From positions 3,658,001 to 3,722,000 of the forward strand of contig NZ_CP118158.1 of NCBI RefSeq assembly GCF_028747785.1: DNA of 64,000 bases, given 5' to 3'. Source of the stretch: Halosimplex aquaticum (GTDB lineage Archaea > Halobacteriota > Halobacteria > Halobacteriales > Haloarculaceae). The notes beneath the pieces were generated by a model. It ran no database searches and was not told the DNA's origin. It saw only the letters and a list, made by a program, of their open reading frames with translations. Below are positions 18,350-26,813 of this stretch, piece by piece (position 1 is the stretch's first letter; the number at the start of each line of letters is the position of its first letter). The position numbers were made by a program, and so were the translations under genes.

Positions 18350-18625
18350 CTACCCGCCGAGCAGTCCGTCTAACGTGTTCATCGCGACCGCGAACGAGAT
18401 CCAGAAGGCCAGGAGGGCCAGGAATACGGGGTTGAGCCCGTTGTCCTCGCGGTCGTCGTGGTTCACTCGCCGCCCGTGCCAGGTGTCCGGTATCCGCTCG
18501 TGCACCGAAAAGAAGCGGGTGCGAACGGCGAGCCTGGTGACCGCGACCGCGCAGCCGGTCGCGAACGCGGCTGAAACGACGAACACGACCGCCATCCGGA
18601 GGATCGACGCGACGGAGAGGTCCAT
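18350..18625 (-). CDS. Two-helix small membrane protein
   Basis: A 91-residue protein with a hydrophobic helix at about 8-32, a charged loop containing RTRFFSVHERIPDTWHGRRVNHDDRED, and a second helix at about 66-88. The loop carries several His, Asp and Arg residues on one side of the membrane. Codon use and composition match coding sequence. It precedes the four-helix membrane gene in the same direction. Function unknown. Confidence 0.6.
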   Translation of the reverse strand: MDLSVASILRMAVVFVVSAAFATGCAVAVTRLAVRTRFFSVHERIPDTWHGRRVNHDDREDNGLNPVFLALLAFWISFAVAMNTLDGLLGG

Positions 18626-18766
18626 CGGCCGACACTACCCGGCCCGGTCGAATAAGTGTGACTCGCGCGAGCGGTTCGGCCGCGATTCGGTCGCCGCGAG
18701 CGGTCGAGACCGGCGGGGTTCGCTGGTGTCCGAGGGCTTTTCCGACCGGCCCCCGAACGGTGGGAC

Positions 18767-18901
18767 ATGGTGTCTGAACTAGTGGTCGGTGGGTTGCTCG
18801 CCGTGCTGGTGTTCGGCTTTCTCCGATTCCAGGACCACATCGTCTCGGCGCTCACCCGGTCGGGGAGCGGCGACGACACGCTCTCCATCGAGGACCCCTG
18901 A
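18767..18901 (+). CDS. Single-helix small protein, 44 residues
   Basis: A short frame starting MVSELVVGGLLAVLVFGFLRF followed by a polar tail ending DTLSIEDP. Residues 4-20 form one membrane helix and the tail is acidic. Start and stop are well placed in an otherwise empty interval before dph2. Composition is like coding sequence; no homolog is recognised from memory, so this is a candidate small gene. Confidence 0.5.
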   Translation: MVSELVVGGLLAVLVFGFLRFQDHIVSALTRSGSGDDTLSIEDP

Positions 18902-19000
18902 CCCGGGCCCCGAGCCCCCGACCGCCGTCCGGTCGGTAGCTACGTAGCCTCCGAGAGCCGCGGCTGTCACGGCGTCACAGCACCGGCTCCGGACCGCGGG

Positions 19001-19008
19001 GGTTTTAC
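19001..19008 (+). promoter_or_regulatory. TATA box of dph2
   Basis: GGTTTTAC lies about 26-32 bases before the ATG at 19033, matching the spacing of a leaderless haloarchaeal transcript. Confidence 0.5.
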
Positions 19009-19032
19009 CCCGCCAGCGGGTACGAGGGCCCA

Positions 19033-20088
19033 ATGAGCCAGGAATCGCCGGAACGAACCGAGGGAGACCTCACCAAGACGGGGATGTCGCTCCGTCACGA
19101 CCGCGAGTGGGATTACGAACTGGACCGAATCGTCGAAGCCGTCGCCGAACGGGACGCCGAGACCGTCGGCCTGCAGTTCCCGGAGGGCCTCAAACGGCGG
19201 GGCCCGCGCGTCGCCGACGACCTCCGCTCGGAACTGCCCGACGACGTGAGCGTCATGATCTCGGGCCAGCCCTGCTACGGCGCCTGCGACCTCGACACCT
19301 ACCTGATGCGCCGAACCGACGTGTTCGTCCACTTCGGCCACAGTCCGATGAAGGAGTCGGACAAGATCATCTACGTCCCCCTCTTCTCGAACGTCGACGT
19401 CTTCCCGATCATGGAGCGCGCGGTCGACGAACAGCTGGCCGCGGCCGACGAGGACCCCGACGTGGGCCTCGTGACGACCGCCCAGCACATGAACAAGTTC
19501 GACGAGATGCGCTCGTGGCTGGAGGAGCGCGGCTACACCGTTCACACGCGCAAGGGCGACGAGCGGCTCACCCACGAGGGGCAGGTGCTCGGCTGCAACT
19601 ACGCCAGCGCCGACGTCGACGCCGACCAGATGCTCTACGTCGGCGGCGGCAAGTTCCACCCGCTCGGCCTCGCGATGGAACACCCCGACAAACACGTCGT
19701 CATCGCCGACCCCGTCAACAACGCCGTCTCGGTGGCCGACACGGAGAAGTTCATGAAGCAGCGCTACGGCGCCGTCCACCGCGCGATGGACGCCGACGAG
19801 TGGGGCGTCATCTTCTGCACCAAGATCGGCCAGGGCCGCTGGGAGATCGCACAGGAGATCGTCGAGGAGAACGACGACGCCTACCTCATCACCATGGACG
19901 AGGTGACGCCCGACCGACTGACGAACTTCGGGCTCGACGCCTACGTCAACACCGGCTGTCCGCGGATCACGACCGACGACGGCCCGCAGTTCAAACAGCC
20001 GATGCTCACCCCCCAGGAGTACCGCATCGCTATCGGCGAGGAACCGCTGGAGGCCCTGGAGTTCGACACCTTCCACGACACCTGGTAA
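19033..20088 (+). CDS. dph2: Diphthamide biosynthesis enzyme Dph2
   Basis: A 351-residue radical-SAM-like enzyme that transfers a 3-amino-3-carboxypropyl group from S-adenosylmethionine to a histidine of elongation factor 2, the first step of diphthamide synthesis. The three cluster cysteines sit in GQPCYGACD (Cys81, with Cys85 nearby), LGCNYAS (about 196) and NTGCPR (about 313), the unusual distributed pattern of Dph2. FVHFGHSPM and GGGKFHPLGLAM are family motifs. The archaeal enzyme works as a homodimer. Start ATG fits the promoter. Confidence 0.94.
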   Translation: MSQESPERTEGDLTKTGMSLRHDREWDYELDRIVEAVAERDAETVGLQFPEGLKRRGPRVADDLRSELPDDVSVMISGQPCYGACDLDTYLMRRTDVFVHFGHSPMKESDKIIYVPLFSNVDVFPIMERAVDEQLAAADEDPDVGLVTTAQHMNKFDEMRSWLEERGYTVHTRKGDERLTHEGQVLGCNYASADVDADQMLYVGGGKFHPLGLAMEHPDKHVVIADPVNNAVSVADTEKFMKQRYGAVHRAMDADEWGVIFCTKIGQGRWEIAQEIVEENDDAYLITMDEVTPDRLTNFGLDAYVNTGCPRITTDDGPQFKQPMLTPQEYRIAIGEEPLEALEFDTFHDTW

Positions 20089-20224
20089 CTGCTGTCCGGC
20101 ACGGGTCGACCGATCGGAAGGGAATTACTATTGGTTATTCGACAACGTTTTTGCATACGCGATAGATATTGTGACCGATGACCGACACGGGACGAGCGGG
20201 CCGACAGTCGACTCGGGGGGACCG

Positions 20225-20854
20225 ATGAGCACCAAGACGCGCCTCGCGCAGCAGCTGGCGGTCGTCGCGGGATTCGAGGACCCGCGGGTTGACCTCGAAC
20301 AGTACCGGACGCCGCCCGACATCGCCGCCCATCTGATACACACGGCCGATCTCCACGGCGACATCGAGGACAGGGTCGTCGTCGACCTCGGGACGGGAAC
20401 GGGGATGCTCGCGCTCGGCGCGGTGCTCCGGGGGCCGAAGACGGCCGTCGGCGTCGACCTCGACCCCGATCCGCTCGCGACCGCCCGGGCGAACGAGCGC
20501 CGGGTCGCGGCTCACGCCGACGTCGAGTGGGTCCGGGGCGACGCCACCGCGGTCCCGCTGGCCCCCGACGGCCCGACGACCGTCGTGATGAACCCGCCGT
20601 TCGGCGCGCAGTCCGGGAACGAACACGCCGACCGCGGGTTCCTCGCCACCGCGGCCGAGATAAGCGACGTGTCCTACTCGATCCACAACGCGGGCAGCGA
20701 GGACTTCGTCGAGTCGTTCGCGGCCGACAACGGCGGGACCGTCACCCACGCCTTCGCCGCCGAACTCGACCTCCCGCGGCAGTTCGAGTTCCACGACTCG
20801 GCCTCCCAGACGATCGACGTGGAAGTGTTCCGGATCGCCTGGGGCGACGATTGA
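20225..20854 (+). CDS. METTL5-like N6-adenine methyltransferase
   Basis: A 209-residue class I SAM-dependent methyltransferase. From the ATG at 20225 the protein begins MSTKTRLAQQLAVVAGFEDP and continues DLEQYRTPPDIAAHL, the usual start of archaeal and eukaryotic METTL5-type rRNA m6A methyltransferases. The SAM loop is VVVDLGTGTGMLAL, the acidic loop GVDLDPDPL, and the catalytic motif NPPFG. The target is probably adenine in the small-subunit rRNA, with a Trm112-type partner, by family analogy. A GTG 54 bases upstream (20171) would add 18 residues and is less likely. Confidence 0.85.
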   Translation: MSTKTRLAQQLAVVAGFEDPRVDLEQYRTPPDIAAHLIHTADLHGDIEDRVVVDLGTGTGMLALGAVLRGPKTAVGVDLDPDPLATARANERRVAAHADVEWVRGDATAVPLAPDGPTTVVMNPPFGAQSGNEHADRGFLATAAEISDVSYSIHNAGSEDFVESFAADNGGTVTHAFAAELDLPRQFEFHDSASQTIDVEVFRIAWGDD

Positions 20855-20925
20855 CGCGGTCGAAATAGCACCTTCACCAGCGGCAGGCTGAGTCGCGGCT
20901 CCCGATACCGTTCCCCGGTCACCGA

Positions 20926-22620
20926 TCAGTTCCGTCGCGCCCGCGGGACCGACTTCTGGGCCACCTGCACTCTGGTGCGGTTGTGGACGGCGAACAGGTC
21001 CTGACCCTCGCGTTCGAGGGTCAGGCCGCCGACGCTCGTTTCGTTGGACTTGTCCGGTATCGGCGCCCGGCCGAGGACCGACCCGTTCTCGGTGACGACC
21101 ACCTCGAAGCCCGCCGAGACAGGGGCGATGGAGACGTTCCGCCCGGCTATCGTCGGCGCCGCGCGGACCGGATCGGATACGTACGCGAGCTCCGCCTGCT
21201 CGCCCTTTTCACGGAGTCTGACCTTGTAGGCCGACCCGTTACCGGCCACCGACCACCCGACGCGGTTCGCGTACACGGCCTCCCGCCAGCCAAGCCCGCC
21301 CACTCTGACCGTCGCGCCGCCGCTGTGGGCCAGTTGCCCTTTCGAGACGGCCTCGATCCACACCCGCCGTTCCTCGCTGAAGACCACGACCCCGCTGGAC
21401 TGGATCTCCTGGGACTCCGCGAAGAGGTACTCGTTGACCAGCGAGACGTACTGGTTTGGGACGCCCTCGACGTACGTGACGGTGTAGTCACGGACCTCGA
21501 CGGTGGCGGTGTCCGCGGGGAGGTCGCCGGAGATGGCCGTCAGCCCGAACGGGACCGCGGCCGCGCTGAGCACGACGAGCGCGGCGACGAGCACACGGAC
21601 AGCCGTGCCGCGAGTCAGTCGGCCCGATCCCGTGTCGCCGATCTGGGGGACCAGCGAGCGGTTCGACGCGGACGCGCCGATCGCGATCAGCGCGGCGAAC
21701 ACGAAGACGGTCCCGACCCCGATCGCGCGGAAGAGCACGTACGTGTTCGAACCCAGCGGGGTGAATATCGCCCACAGCGACTGGCGGATACCGAGGACCA
21801 GCGCGGCGAACCAGAGGTACAGCGGGTTCGGGTAGTCCTCTCGGTGTGCGAGCAGCGCGATCCCGACGCAGACGCCCAGGAGGATCCCGATCGCGTGGCC
21901 CTGGATCGCGATGTCCGCCCACCACGGCGAGTTGAAACTCGGTCGCGGCTGCCGGGTGACGAGCGGGTTCCGCAACGCGGAGTACACCAGGTCGACCGCC
22001 CGCTCGCCGACGAGGACGAACACCGTGAGCAGCGGCCGGGTCACCATCCCGAAACCGACGTAGGCGTAGACGACGCCGGAGAAGCCGATCACGGGGCCGA
22101 GCGAGAATATCCCGGTGAAGACGCCGGCGAGAATCGACCCGGCGGGCACGGCGAGCACGCGGACGAACGGGTTCGTCAGCGGCGTCGCGAACGACTCCGA
22201 TCCCCGCTCGTGGGGGTAGTGGCCCACGTAGTACTCGACGATCGGCGCGAACAGGAGCGTCCCCGTCAGGTTCCCGGTGATGTGGCCGACGCCGTTGTGC
22301 GCGAACCCGGCGACGAGGGTCCCGAGCGGGTAGAAGTACGACCACGACCGGAAGGGGATGACCATCGGATTCCGGGGGTGGGCCCACCCGCCCTGGATCA
22401 CCCAGTACACGAGCAGGACTCCCAGAACCGTCAGTAGCGTCCCCCAGGGGACGCCGAGTACCCAGCGTCGTCGGAACCGATCACCCCACCGCCACTCGCC
22501 GGGGGTGAGGTACCGGGCGACGGCAAGCGAGCCGACGACCGTCAGGACGAGGTAGGCTTGTTGCCAGGGAAACAGGCCGAGAATCCGGCGAAAGACCGAC
22601 GTCGGCAGCGACTGCAGCAT
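20926..22620 (-). CDS. Rhomboid-family intramembrane protease with C-terminal extracellular domain
   Basis: A 564-residue membrane protein. The N-terminal part has several hydrophobic helices. The rhomboid catalytic elements are visible: HNGVGHITGNL (oxyanion His/Asn region), GFSGVVYAY (nucleophile Ser) and IQGHAIGILLG (catalytic His). A further helix near residue 345 leads into a beta-rich C-terminal domain of about 200 residues (VEVRDYTVTYVEGVPNQYV, VGGLGWREAVYANRVGW) that probably lies outside the membrane. Rhomboids cut transmembrane substrates within the bilayer. The ATG at 22620 is chosen over a GTG three codons upstream. The long C-terminal domain is unusual for a bare rhomboid. Confidence 0.84.
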   Translation of the reverse strand: MLQSLPTSVFRRILGLFPWQQAYLVLTVVGSLAVARYLTPGEWRWGDRFRRRWVLGVPWGTLLTVLGVLLVYWVIQGGWAHPRNPMVIPFRSWSYFYPLGTLVAGFAHNGVGHITGNLTGTLLFAPIVEYYVGHYPHERGSESFATPLTNPFVRVLAVPAGSILAGVFTGIFSLGPVIGFSGVVYAYVGFGMVTRPLLTVFVLVGERAVDLVYSALRNPLVTRQPRPSFNSPWWADIAIQGHAIGILLGVCVGIALLAHREDYPNPLYLWFAALVLGIRQSLWAIFTPLGSNTYVLFRAIGVGTVFVFAALIAIGASASNRSLVPQIGDTGSGRLTRGTAVRVLVAALVVLSAAAVPFGLTAISGDLPADTATVEVRDYTVTYVEGVPNQYVSLVNEYLFAESQEIQSSGVVVFSEERRVWIEAVSKGQLAHSGGATVRVGGLGWREAVYANRVGWSVAGNGSAYKVRLREKGEQAELAYVSDPVRAAPTIAGRNVSIAPVSAGFEVVVTENGSVLGRAPIPDKSNETSVGGLTLEREGQDLFAVHNRTRVQVAQKSVPRARRN

Positions 22621-22779
22621 ACCAGCCACAAAGCGGGCCGGTAAGTTATCCTTGGTGGCGGATCCACCCGGCCGTCCCGTGATTCGGGAGTCGGCTTCTG
22701 TCCGTTCTTACCACTCTCGGACGGCCTGGCGTTCGGGTAAGCACAGGATTTTCGGTGCCCGACGCCGTTGTGTCCGCCA

Positions 22780-23109
22780 ATGGGAGTGCGGCCTCCGTCG
22801 AACGACGTGGACGAGGAACCGGACGTCGTCGAGTTCGGGATCGCGGCCCTCGACGCGCGGGTCGATGGCGCGGACCTCGAGTTTCCCGTCTCGGCGAGCG
22901 AACTCGAATCGCGGTTGGGGGACACGGCGGTCCCGTACGACGCGGCCGGCAACGAGATGTCGGTCGGCGAGGCGCTCGTCGAGACGGACCGGCAGTCGTT
23001 CGACTCGAAGGCGGACCTGCTGAACGCCCTCCATCCCGTCTTCGAGCGCAAGCGCCAGGCGGCGTCTACCAGCCTGCTCAAACAGATCCGCGGGCTCGTT
23101 CCCTTCTGA
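22780..23109 (+). CDS. DUF5789-type small protein
   Basis: A 109-residue acidic cytoplasmic protein. The core DADLEFPVSASELESRLGDTAVPY followed by MSVGEALVETDRQSFDSKADLLNALHPVF matches the haloarchaeal DUF5789/DUF2795-like pattern, in which a short beta-alpha unit is followed by a helix that often mediates protein contacts. A TTG four codons upstream is possible, but the ATG is better placed. Function unknown. It stands alone between the rhomboid and aglJ genes. Confidence 0.7.
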   Translation: MGVRPPSNDVDEEPDVVEFGIAALDARVDGADLEFPVSASELESRLGDTAVPYDAAGNEMSVGEALVETDRQSFDSKADLLNALHPVFERKRQAASTSLLKQIRGLVPF

Positions 23110-23160
23110 ATCGGCCCGACAGTCGACGGCCGGCTCTCCCCCGTTGGGGCTCCGACTGGT

Positions 23161-24258
23161 TCATCCCTGTTCAGGCTGTGACGGCTCTCCCGCACGGGCC
23201 TCGCCGTCGGCCGCTTCGGTGTCGTCACCGGACACGCTCCGCCCGTCGCCGGCCGCGAGGGCCGCCCCGCCTGTCGTCCGGGTGGCCCTGTCGTCCGTCG
23301 GTCCCGAGACGGACCCGAGGTGGTCGTCGTCGGTGAGCCGCTGCGCGAGATCTTCGAGTTGACGAGTCTGCTCGCGGTTGACCGTGACGATCATGTCCGA
23401 GAGGACGCCGAACATCAGCAACTGCACGCCGAAGAGGATCGCCGACGCGCCGAGGAACGCGAGCACTTCGTGCGACGTCTTGGGGATCGTGATCCACTCG
23501 TAGGCGACGTAGGCGCCGAGGACGAGGCCGACGACGGTGCTGACGACGCCGACGCTCCCGAAGTAAAAGAGCGGGTTGTTGGTCTTCGCCATCTTGTACA
23601 GCGTGAGGATGATGTCGGCGCCGTCGCGGAACGGTCGGAGGTTGGTCTCCGACTCGTCCGGGCGGGCGCAGTAGCGGATCGGGACGACCTCCGTCCTGAC
23701 GTTGTGTTTGACGCACTCGACGGCCATCTCCGTCTCGATGCCGAAGTGGCCCTCGGTCAGCGAGATGCGGTCGATGGACTCGCGCGTGAGGGCGCGGTAC
23801 CCGCTGAGAATGTCCTGGTAGTCCCGCCCGTGGATGACGCTGAACGCCCAGTTGATGACGCGGTTGCCGAACTGGTTGAGTCGGGTCATCGCGCCGGCCT
23901 CCATGTCGGCGAACCGGTCGCCGATCACGTGGTCGGCGCGTCCCTCGAAGATGGGCTCGAGCATCGCCCTGGCGTCCTCCGCGCGGTACGTCTGGTCGCC
24001 GTCCAGCATCAGGACGACGGGCGCGTCCGTCAGTTCGAACCCCTCCTGCAACGCCTCGCCTTTCCCCTCGGAGCCGCGCTGCTGGACGACTCTCGCCCCC
24101 TTCTCCTCGGCGATCGACTGGGTGCCGTCGGTGGAGCCGCCGTCGATCACGAGGATGTTCTCGAACCCCTCGGCGCTGAACGACTCGACGACCGGCCCGA
24201 TCGTCTCGGACTCGTTGAGCGTGGGCACCAGCACGCAGACGTCGTCGTACTCTACCAT
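23161..24258 (-). CDS. aglJ: GT2 glycosyltransferase AglJ
   Basis: A 365-residue family 2 glycosyltransferase that, in Haloferax, puts the first hexose on dolichyl phosphate for protein N-glycosylation. The opening VCVLVPTLNESETIGPVV, the VIDGGSTDGTQ loop and the metal motif MLDGDQTYR are typical, and RDYQDILSGYRALTRESIDRI is the AglJ-type acceptor segment. Two C-terminal helices (about 238-265 and 272-298) anchor it in the membrane, followed by a disordered Gly/Asp/Thr tail. The ATG at 24258 gives the family start; an upstream in-frame start adds Arg-rich residues. It opens the glycan island that ends with aglB. Confidence 0.87.
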   Translation of the reverse strand: MVEYDDVCVLVPTLNESETIGPVVESFSAEGFENILVIDGGSTDGTQSIAEEKGARVVQQRGSEGKGEALQEGFELTDAPVVLMLDGDQTYRAEDARAMLEPIFEGRADHVIGDRFADMEAGAMTRLNQFGNRVINWAFSVIHGRDYQDILSGYRALTRESIDRISLTEGHFGIETEMAVECVKHNVRTEVVPIRYCARPDESETNLRPFRDGADIILTLYKMAKTNNPLFYFGSVGVVSTVVGLVLGAYVAYEWITIPKTSHEVLAFLGASAILFGVQLLMFGVLSDMIVTVNREQTRQLEDLAQRLTDDDHLGSVSGPTDDRATRTTGGAALAAGDGRSVSGDDTEAADGEARAGEPSQPEQG

Positions 24259-24372
24259 CGTCCCCGCTTCGACGTTGCCGGAGAAAAAGCTTCCCCGTTG
24301 GGCCCGTCGAGCACTGGTCCAGCGGTTTTCGCGCTGGTCGGTGGCGGGCAACCCCGCGGACGCGACGACCGG

Positions 24373-24534
24373 TCAGTCCTCGGCGCGCTCGTCGCTCAGG
24401 TGCTCCCAGATCTCCGTGCAACCGCAACCGTCCTCGACGTTTTCGAGGTGTTCGGTCTCCGATCGTTCTGTCTCGGCCTCGTCGTCGTCCCCCTCGTCGA
24501 CGTGGTCGCCGTCCGCGCGGTTTAGCTCGACCAT
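24373..24534 (-). CDS. Acidic small protein with Cys-Gly-Cys motif, 53 residues
   Basis: Reads MVELNRADGDHVDEG, then a Glu/Asp-rich middle, VEDGCGCTEIWEHL, and ends DERAED. The segment DGCGCTEIWEHLS looks like a conserved small haloarchaeal motif; two cysteines could ligand a metal or react with a partner. The start lies two bases from the TrmB-like palindrome and a TATA box (GGTTATTAA, 24571-24579 on the other strand) is upstream, so the gene has its own regulated promoter. Function unknown. Confidence 0.65.
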   Translation of the reverse strand: MVELNRADGDHVDEGDDDEAETERSETEHLENVEDGCGCTEIWEHLSDERAED

Positions 24535-24535
24535 A

Positions 24536-24556
24536 GTTACTCAGTTCGTGAGTAAC
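24536..24556. promoter_or_regulatory. TrmB-type operator palindrome
   Basis: Arms GTTACTCA (24536-24543) and TGAGTAAC (24549-24556) are perfect inverted repeats around GTTCG. The sequence equals TACT-N8-GAGTA, the form described for the Halobacterium TrmB motif. It overlaps the likely transcript start of the CGC small gene and lies about 65-85 bases upstream of the TrmB-family gene start, so it could repress one side and act on the other. Confidence 0.7.
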
Positions 24557-24589
24557 CACACACCCATCGGTTAATAACCTTTCGGCGCC

Positions 24590-24598
24590 ATTTTAAAC
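24590..24598 (+). promoter_or_regulatory. TATA box of the TrmB-family gene
   Basis: ATTTTAAAC lies 22-30 bases upstream of the ATG at 24620. This supports that ATG over the GTG at 24602 and suggests a leaderless transcript. Confidence 0.6.
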
Positions 24599-24619
24599 GC
24601 GGTGACGCAAGGGGGAGAC

Positions 24620-25483
24620 ATGAGCGGCGAGGACACCGGGTGGTTCGACACGCTGGGGCTGACCGAGTACGAGGCGACGGCGCTGCAGGAGTTGCTGACA
24701 CTCGGCCGGACGACGGCGCCCAACCTCGCCGAGGCGACCGACATCCCGAAGGCGCGGATCTACGGCGTCCTCGAATCGCTATCTGACCGCGGGTTCATCA
24801 AGATCATTCCCGGCCGCCCGAAGGAGTACCAGCCCAAGCCGCCGGAGGAGGTCCTCGACCGCGCCGTCGAGAACCACCGGCAGGACTACGAGCAGTTCGC
24901 CGCGACGGTCGACGACTTCCGCGAGGACTTCCTGGCGGAGTTCCGCCCCCGCTACGAGCAGGCAAGCGAGGACATCACGCCCACCGAGGAGCTGTTCCAC
25001 GTCGTCGACGTCGGCGAGCCGAGCGAGCGCGAGACGCGACAGCTCTACCACGAGGCCGACGAACGGGTCTGCGTCGTCACCAAGAGCTTCGAGTACTTCG
25101 ACTCCGTAGAGCCGGCGTTCGCCGACGCGCTGGACCGCGGCGTCGAGATCTCGATCCTCATGCTCGTCCCCGAGTTCCTCTCGACCGAACCGCGCGACGA
25201 ACCGGCGATCCAGCGGGGCATCGTCGAGCGCATCCGGACCGACTACCCATCCGTCGAGATCCGCTTCTCGACCGGCAAGCTCCCCTTCCGCGGCAACGTC
25301 GCCGATCCCAGTCTCGACTACGAGACCGGGGCGGCCATCCTGCTCGTCGAGGAGGAAGACGTCCCCAACCACATGCGCCAGGCCGCTATCACCGACAACG
25401 GCGCCTTCGTCGCCGGACTCATGCGCTACTTCGACCTCATCTGGGAGCACGAGACCCGCGAAGCGTACCCGGATCAGGGCTGA
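24620..25483 (+). CDS. TrmB-family transcriptional regulator
   Basis: A 287-residue regulator with an N-terminal winged helix (residues about 12-75; LGLTEYEATALQELLTLGRTTAPNLAE, IPKARIYGVLESLSDRGFIKI), a helical linker (about 80-130) and a C-terminal sensor part (about 140-285; DERVCVVTKSFEYFD, VEISILMLVPEF, AILLVEEEDV). TrmB proteins read sugar or related signals and switch carbon metabolism. The gene sits next to a TACT-N8-GAGTA palindrome, consistent with self- or neighbour control. It is divergent from the small CGC gene and precedes the first GT4 of the glycan island. Whether it is the orthologue of Halobacterium TrmB cannot be decided here. Confidence 0.85.
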   Translation: MSGEDTGWFDTLGLTEYEATALQELLTLGRTTAPNLAEATDIPKARIYGVLESLSDRGFIKIIPGRPKEYQPKPPEEVLDRAVENHRQDYEQFAATVDDFREDFLAEFRPRYEQASEDITPTEELFHVVDVGEPSERETRQLYHEADERVCVVTKSFEYFDSVEPAFADALDRGVEISILMLVPEFLSTEPRDEPAIQRGIVERIRTDYPSVEIRFSTGKLPFRGNVADPSLDYETGAAILLVEEEDVPNHMRQAAITDNGAFVAGLMRYFDLIWEHETREAYPDQG

Positions 25484-25573
25484 CCGAGCAGCGTCGCCGG
25501 GACGGCCCGAGACCGCGCTCCGGTCGACCGCGAGCGGTCAACTACTAATACCACCGGTGGAATAGGTGGCCGC

Positions 25574-26716
25574 GTGAAGGTCGCGTATCTGACGACGTAT
25601 TACAACGGCGCGGTCGACGGGCGGTTCGGGCGCTTCCACGACTGGGTCCACACGCTCCGGGACATGGACGACCCTCCCTTCGACTTCGAGGTCGTCGCGC
25701 TGACGGCGAGCAACGCCGACGAGACGCTCTCCTCGCCGCCTCACGGCGTCCTCGGCGACGCGACCGACCTCTGGGGTTCGCCGGCCAACACGGCCGAGTT
25801 CGCCCTCAACGCACCGCGGGCCGTCCGCGACCTCTGGCGGGCCGACCCCGATGTCGTCCACGTCCTCACCCTCGACACCGTCGCCTACCCCGTCGCCCTG
25901 GGGATGTCGCGGCGGACGCCCGTCCTCGGCCCCGACGTACAGGGGTACTTCCCGGGCCGCGAGGGCGACCGCTGGAACCGAGAAGGCGGTGCCGGCCGGA
26001 AAGACCGGCTGCGCTACCGCCTCCGGCGGGGCCTCCTGAAGTTCGCGAAGGACCCGACGGTCGTCGCGCTCAGCCGCTATCACGCCGACAACGTCCGGAA
26101 ACTCGGCGCGCGGACCGTCGAGACCATCCCGCCGGGCGTCTCCTCGGCGTTCCAGCCCGGCCGCCGCGCTCGGCCGGAAGACCGCGACCCGGACCGACCC
26201 ACTCACCTGCTCTACCTGGGCGACCTCTCCGAGTACAAGGGCTACGACATCTTCCTCGACGCGCTCTCGCAGATCCCCAACGACATCGACTTCCACGCGA
26301 CCGTCGTCGGGACCGGCGACGCACAGCGCGACCGCATCACGAACGCCGGACTCGCAAACCGGGTCGACGTCGAGGGGTTCGTCCCCCGCTCGGAGCTCCC
26401 GAGATATTACCAGCAGGCCGACTGCTACGTCATGCCCTCCGTCGACGAACACGGCCCGAACACCATCGTCGAGGCGCTGGCCTGCGGGACGCCCGTGGTC
26501 GCCACCGACAAACTCGGCATCAACGAGTACGCCGGCGAGGACACGGCGGTCTACGTGGACCGCTCGCCGTCGGGCGTCCGCCGCGGCATCGAGCAGTTCC
26601 ACCGCAGCCGCGAGGAGTACATCCGCAACGCCGTCGAGCGCGCGCCCGAGTACCAGGCCGAGCGGACGGTCGAGGCGCTCGCCGAACTCTACGAGGACCA
26701 CGTAGAACGGACGTGA
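25574..26716 (+). CDS. GT4-family glycosyltransferase
   Basis: A 380-residue GT-B glycosyltransferase. The N-terminal domain begins KVAYLTTYYNG. The C-terminal domain holds HLLYLGDLSEYKGYDIFLDAL and the nucleotide-sugar motif HGPNTIVEALACGTPVVAT. These are retaining enzymes that add hexose or related sugars from activated donors. The start is a GTG at 25574, which gives a normal beta-1 strand. It reads in the same direction as the AlkP-superfamily gene at 26814 and belongs to the surface-glycan island. Donor and acceptor are unknown. Confidence 0.84.
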   Translation: MKVAYLTTYYNGAVDGRFGRFHDWVHTLRDMDDPPFDFEVVALTASNADETLSSPPHGVLGDATDLWGSPANTAEFALNAPRAVRDLWRADPDVVHVLTLDTVAYPVALGMSRRTPVLGPDVQGYFPGREGDRWNREGGAGRKDRLRYRLRRGLLKFAKDPTVVALSRYHADNVRKLGARTVETIPPGVSSAFQPGRRARPEDRDPDRPTHLLYLGDLSEYKGYDIFLDALSQIPNDIDFHATVVGTGDAQRDRITNAGLANRVDVEGFVPRSELPRYYQQADCYVMPSVDEHGPNTIVEALACGTPVVATDKLGINEYAGEDTAVYVDRSPSGVRRGIEQFHRSREEYIRNAVERAPEYQAERTVEALAELYEDHVERT

Positions 26717-26813
26717 ACTCCGGCCGTCTTCACTCCGCGGACCTGTCACATCTCCGGGCGGGCGGCGGTCGCACACCGAACGGTTTATCGACGGGCCGGA
26801 AAAACGCGGAGCC

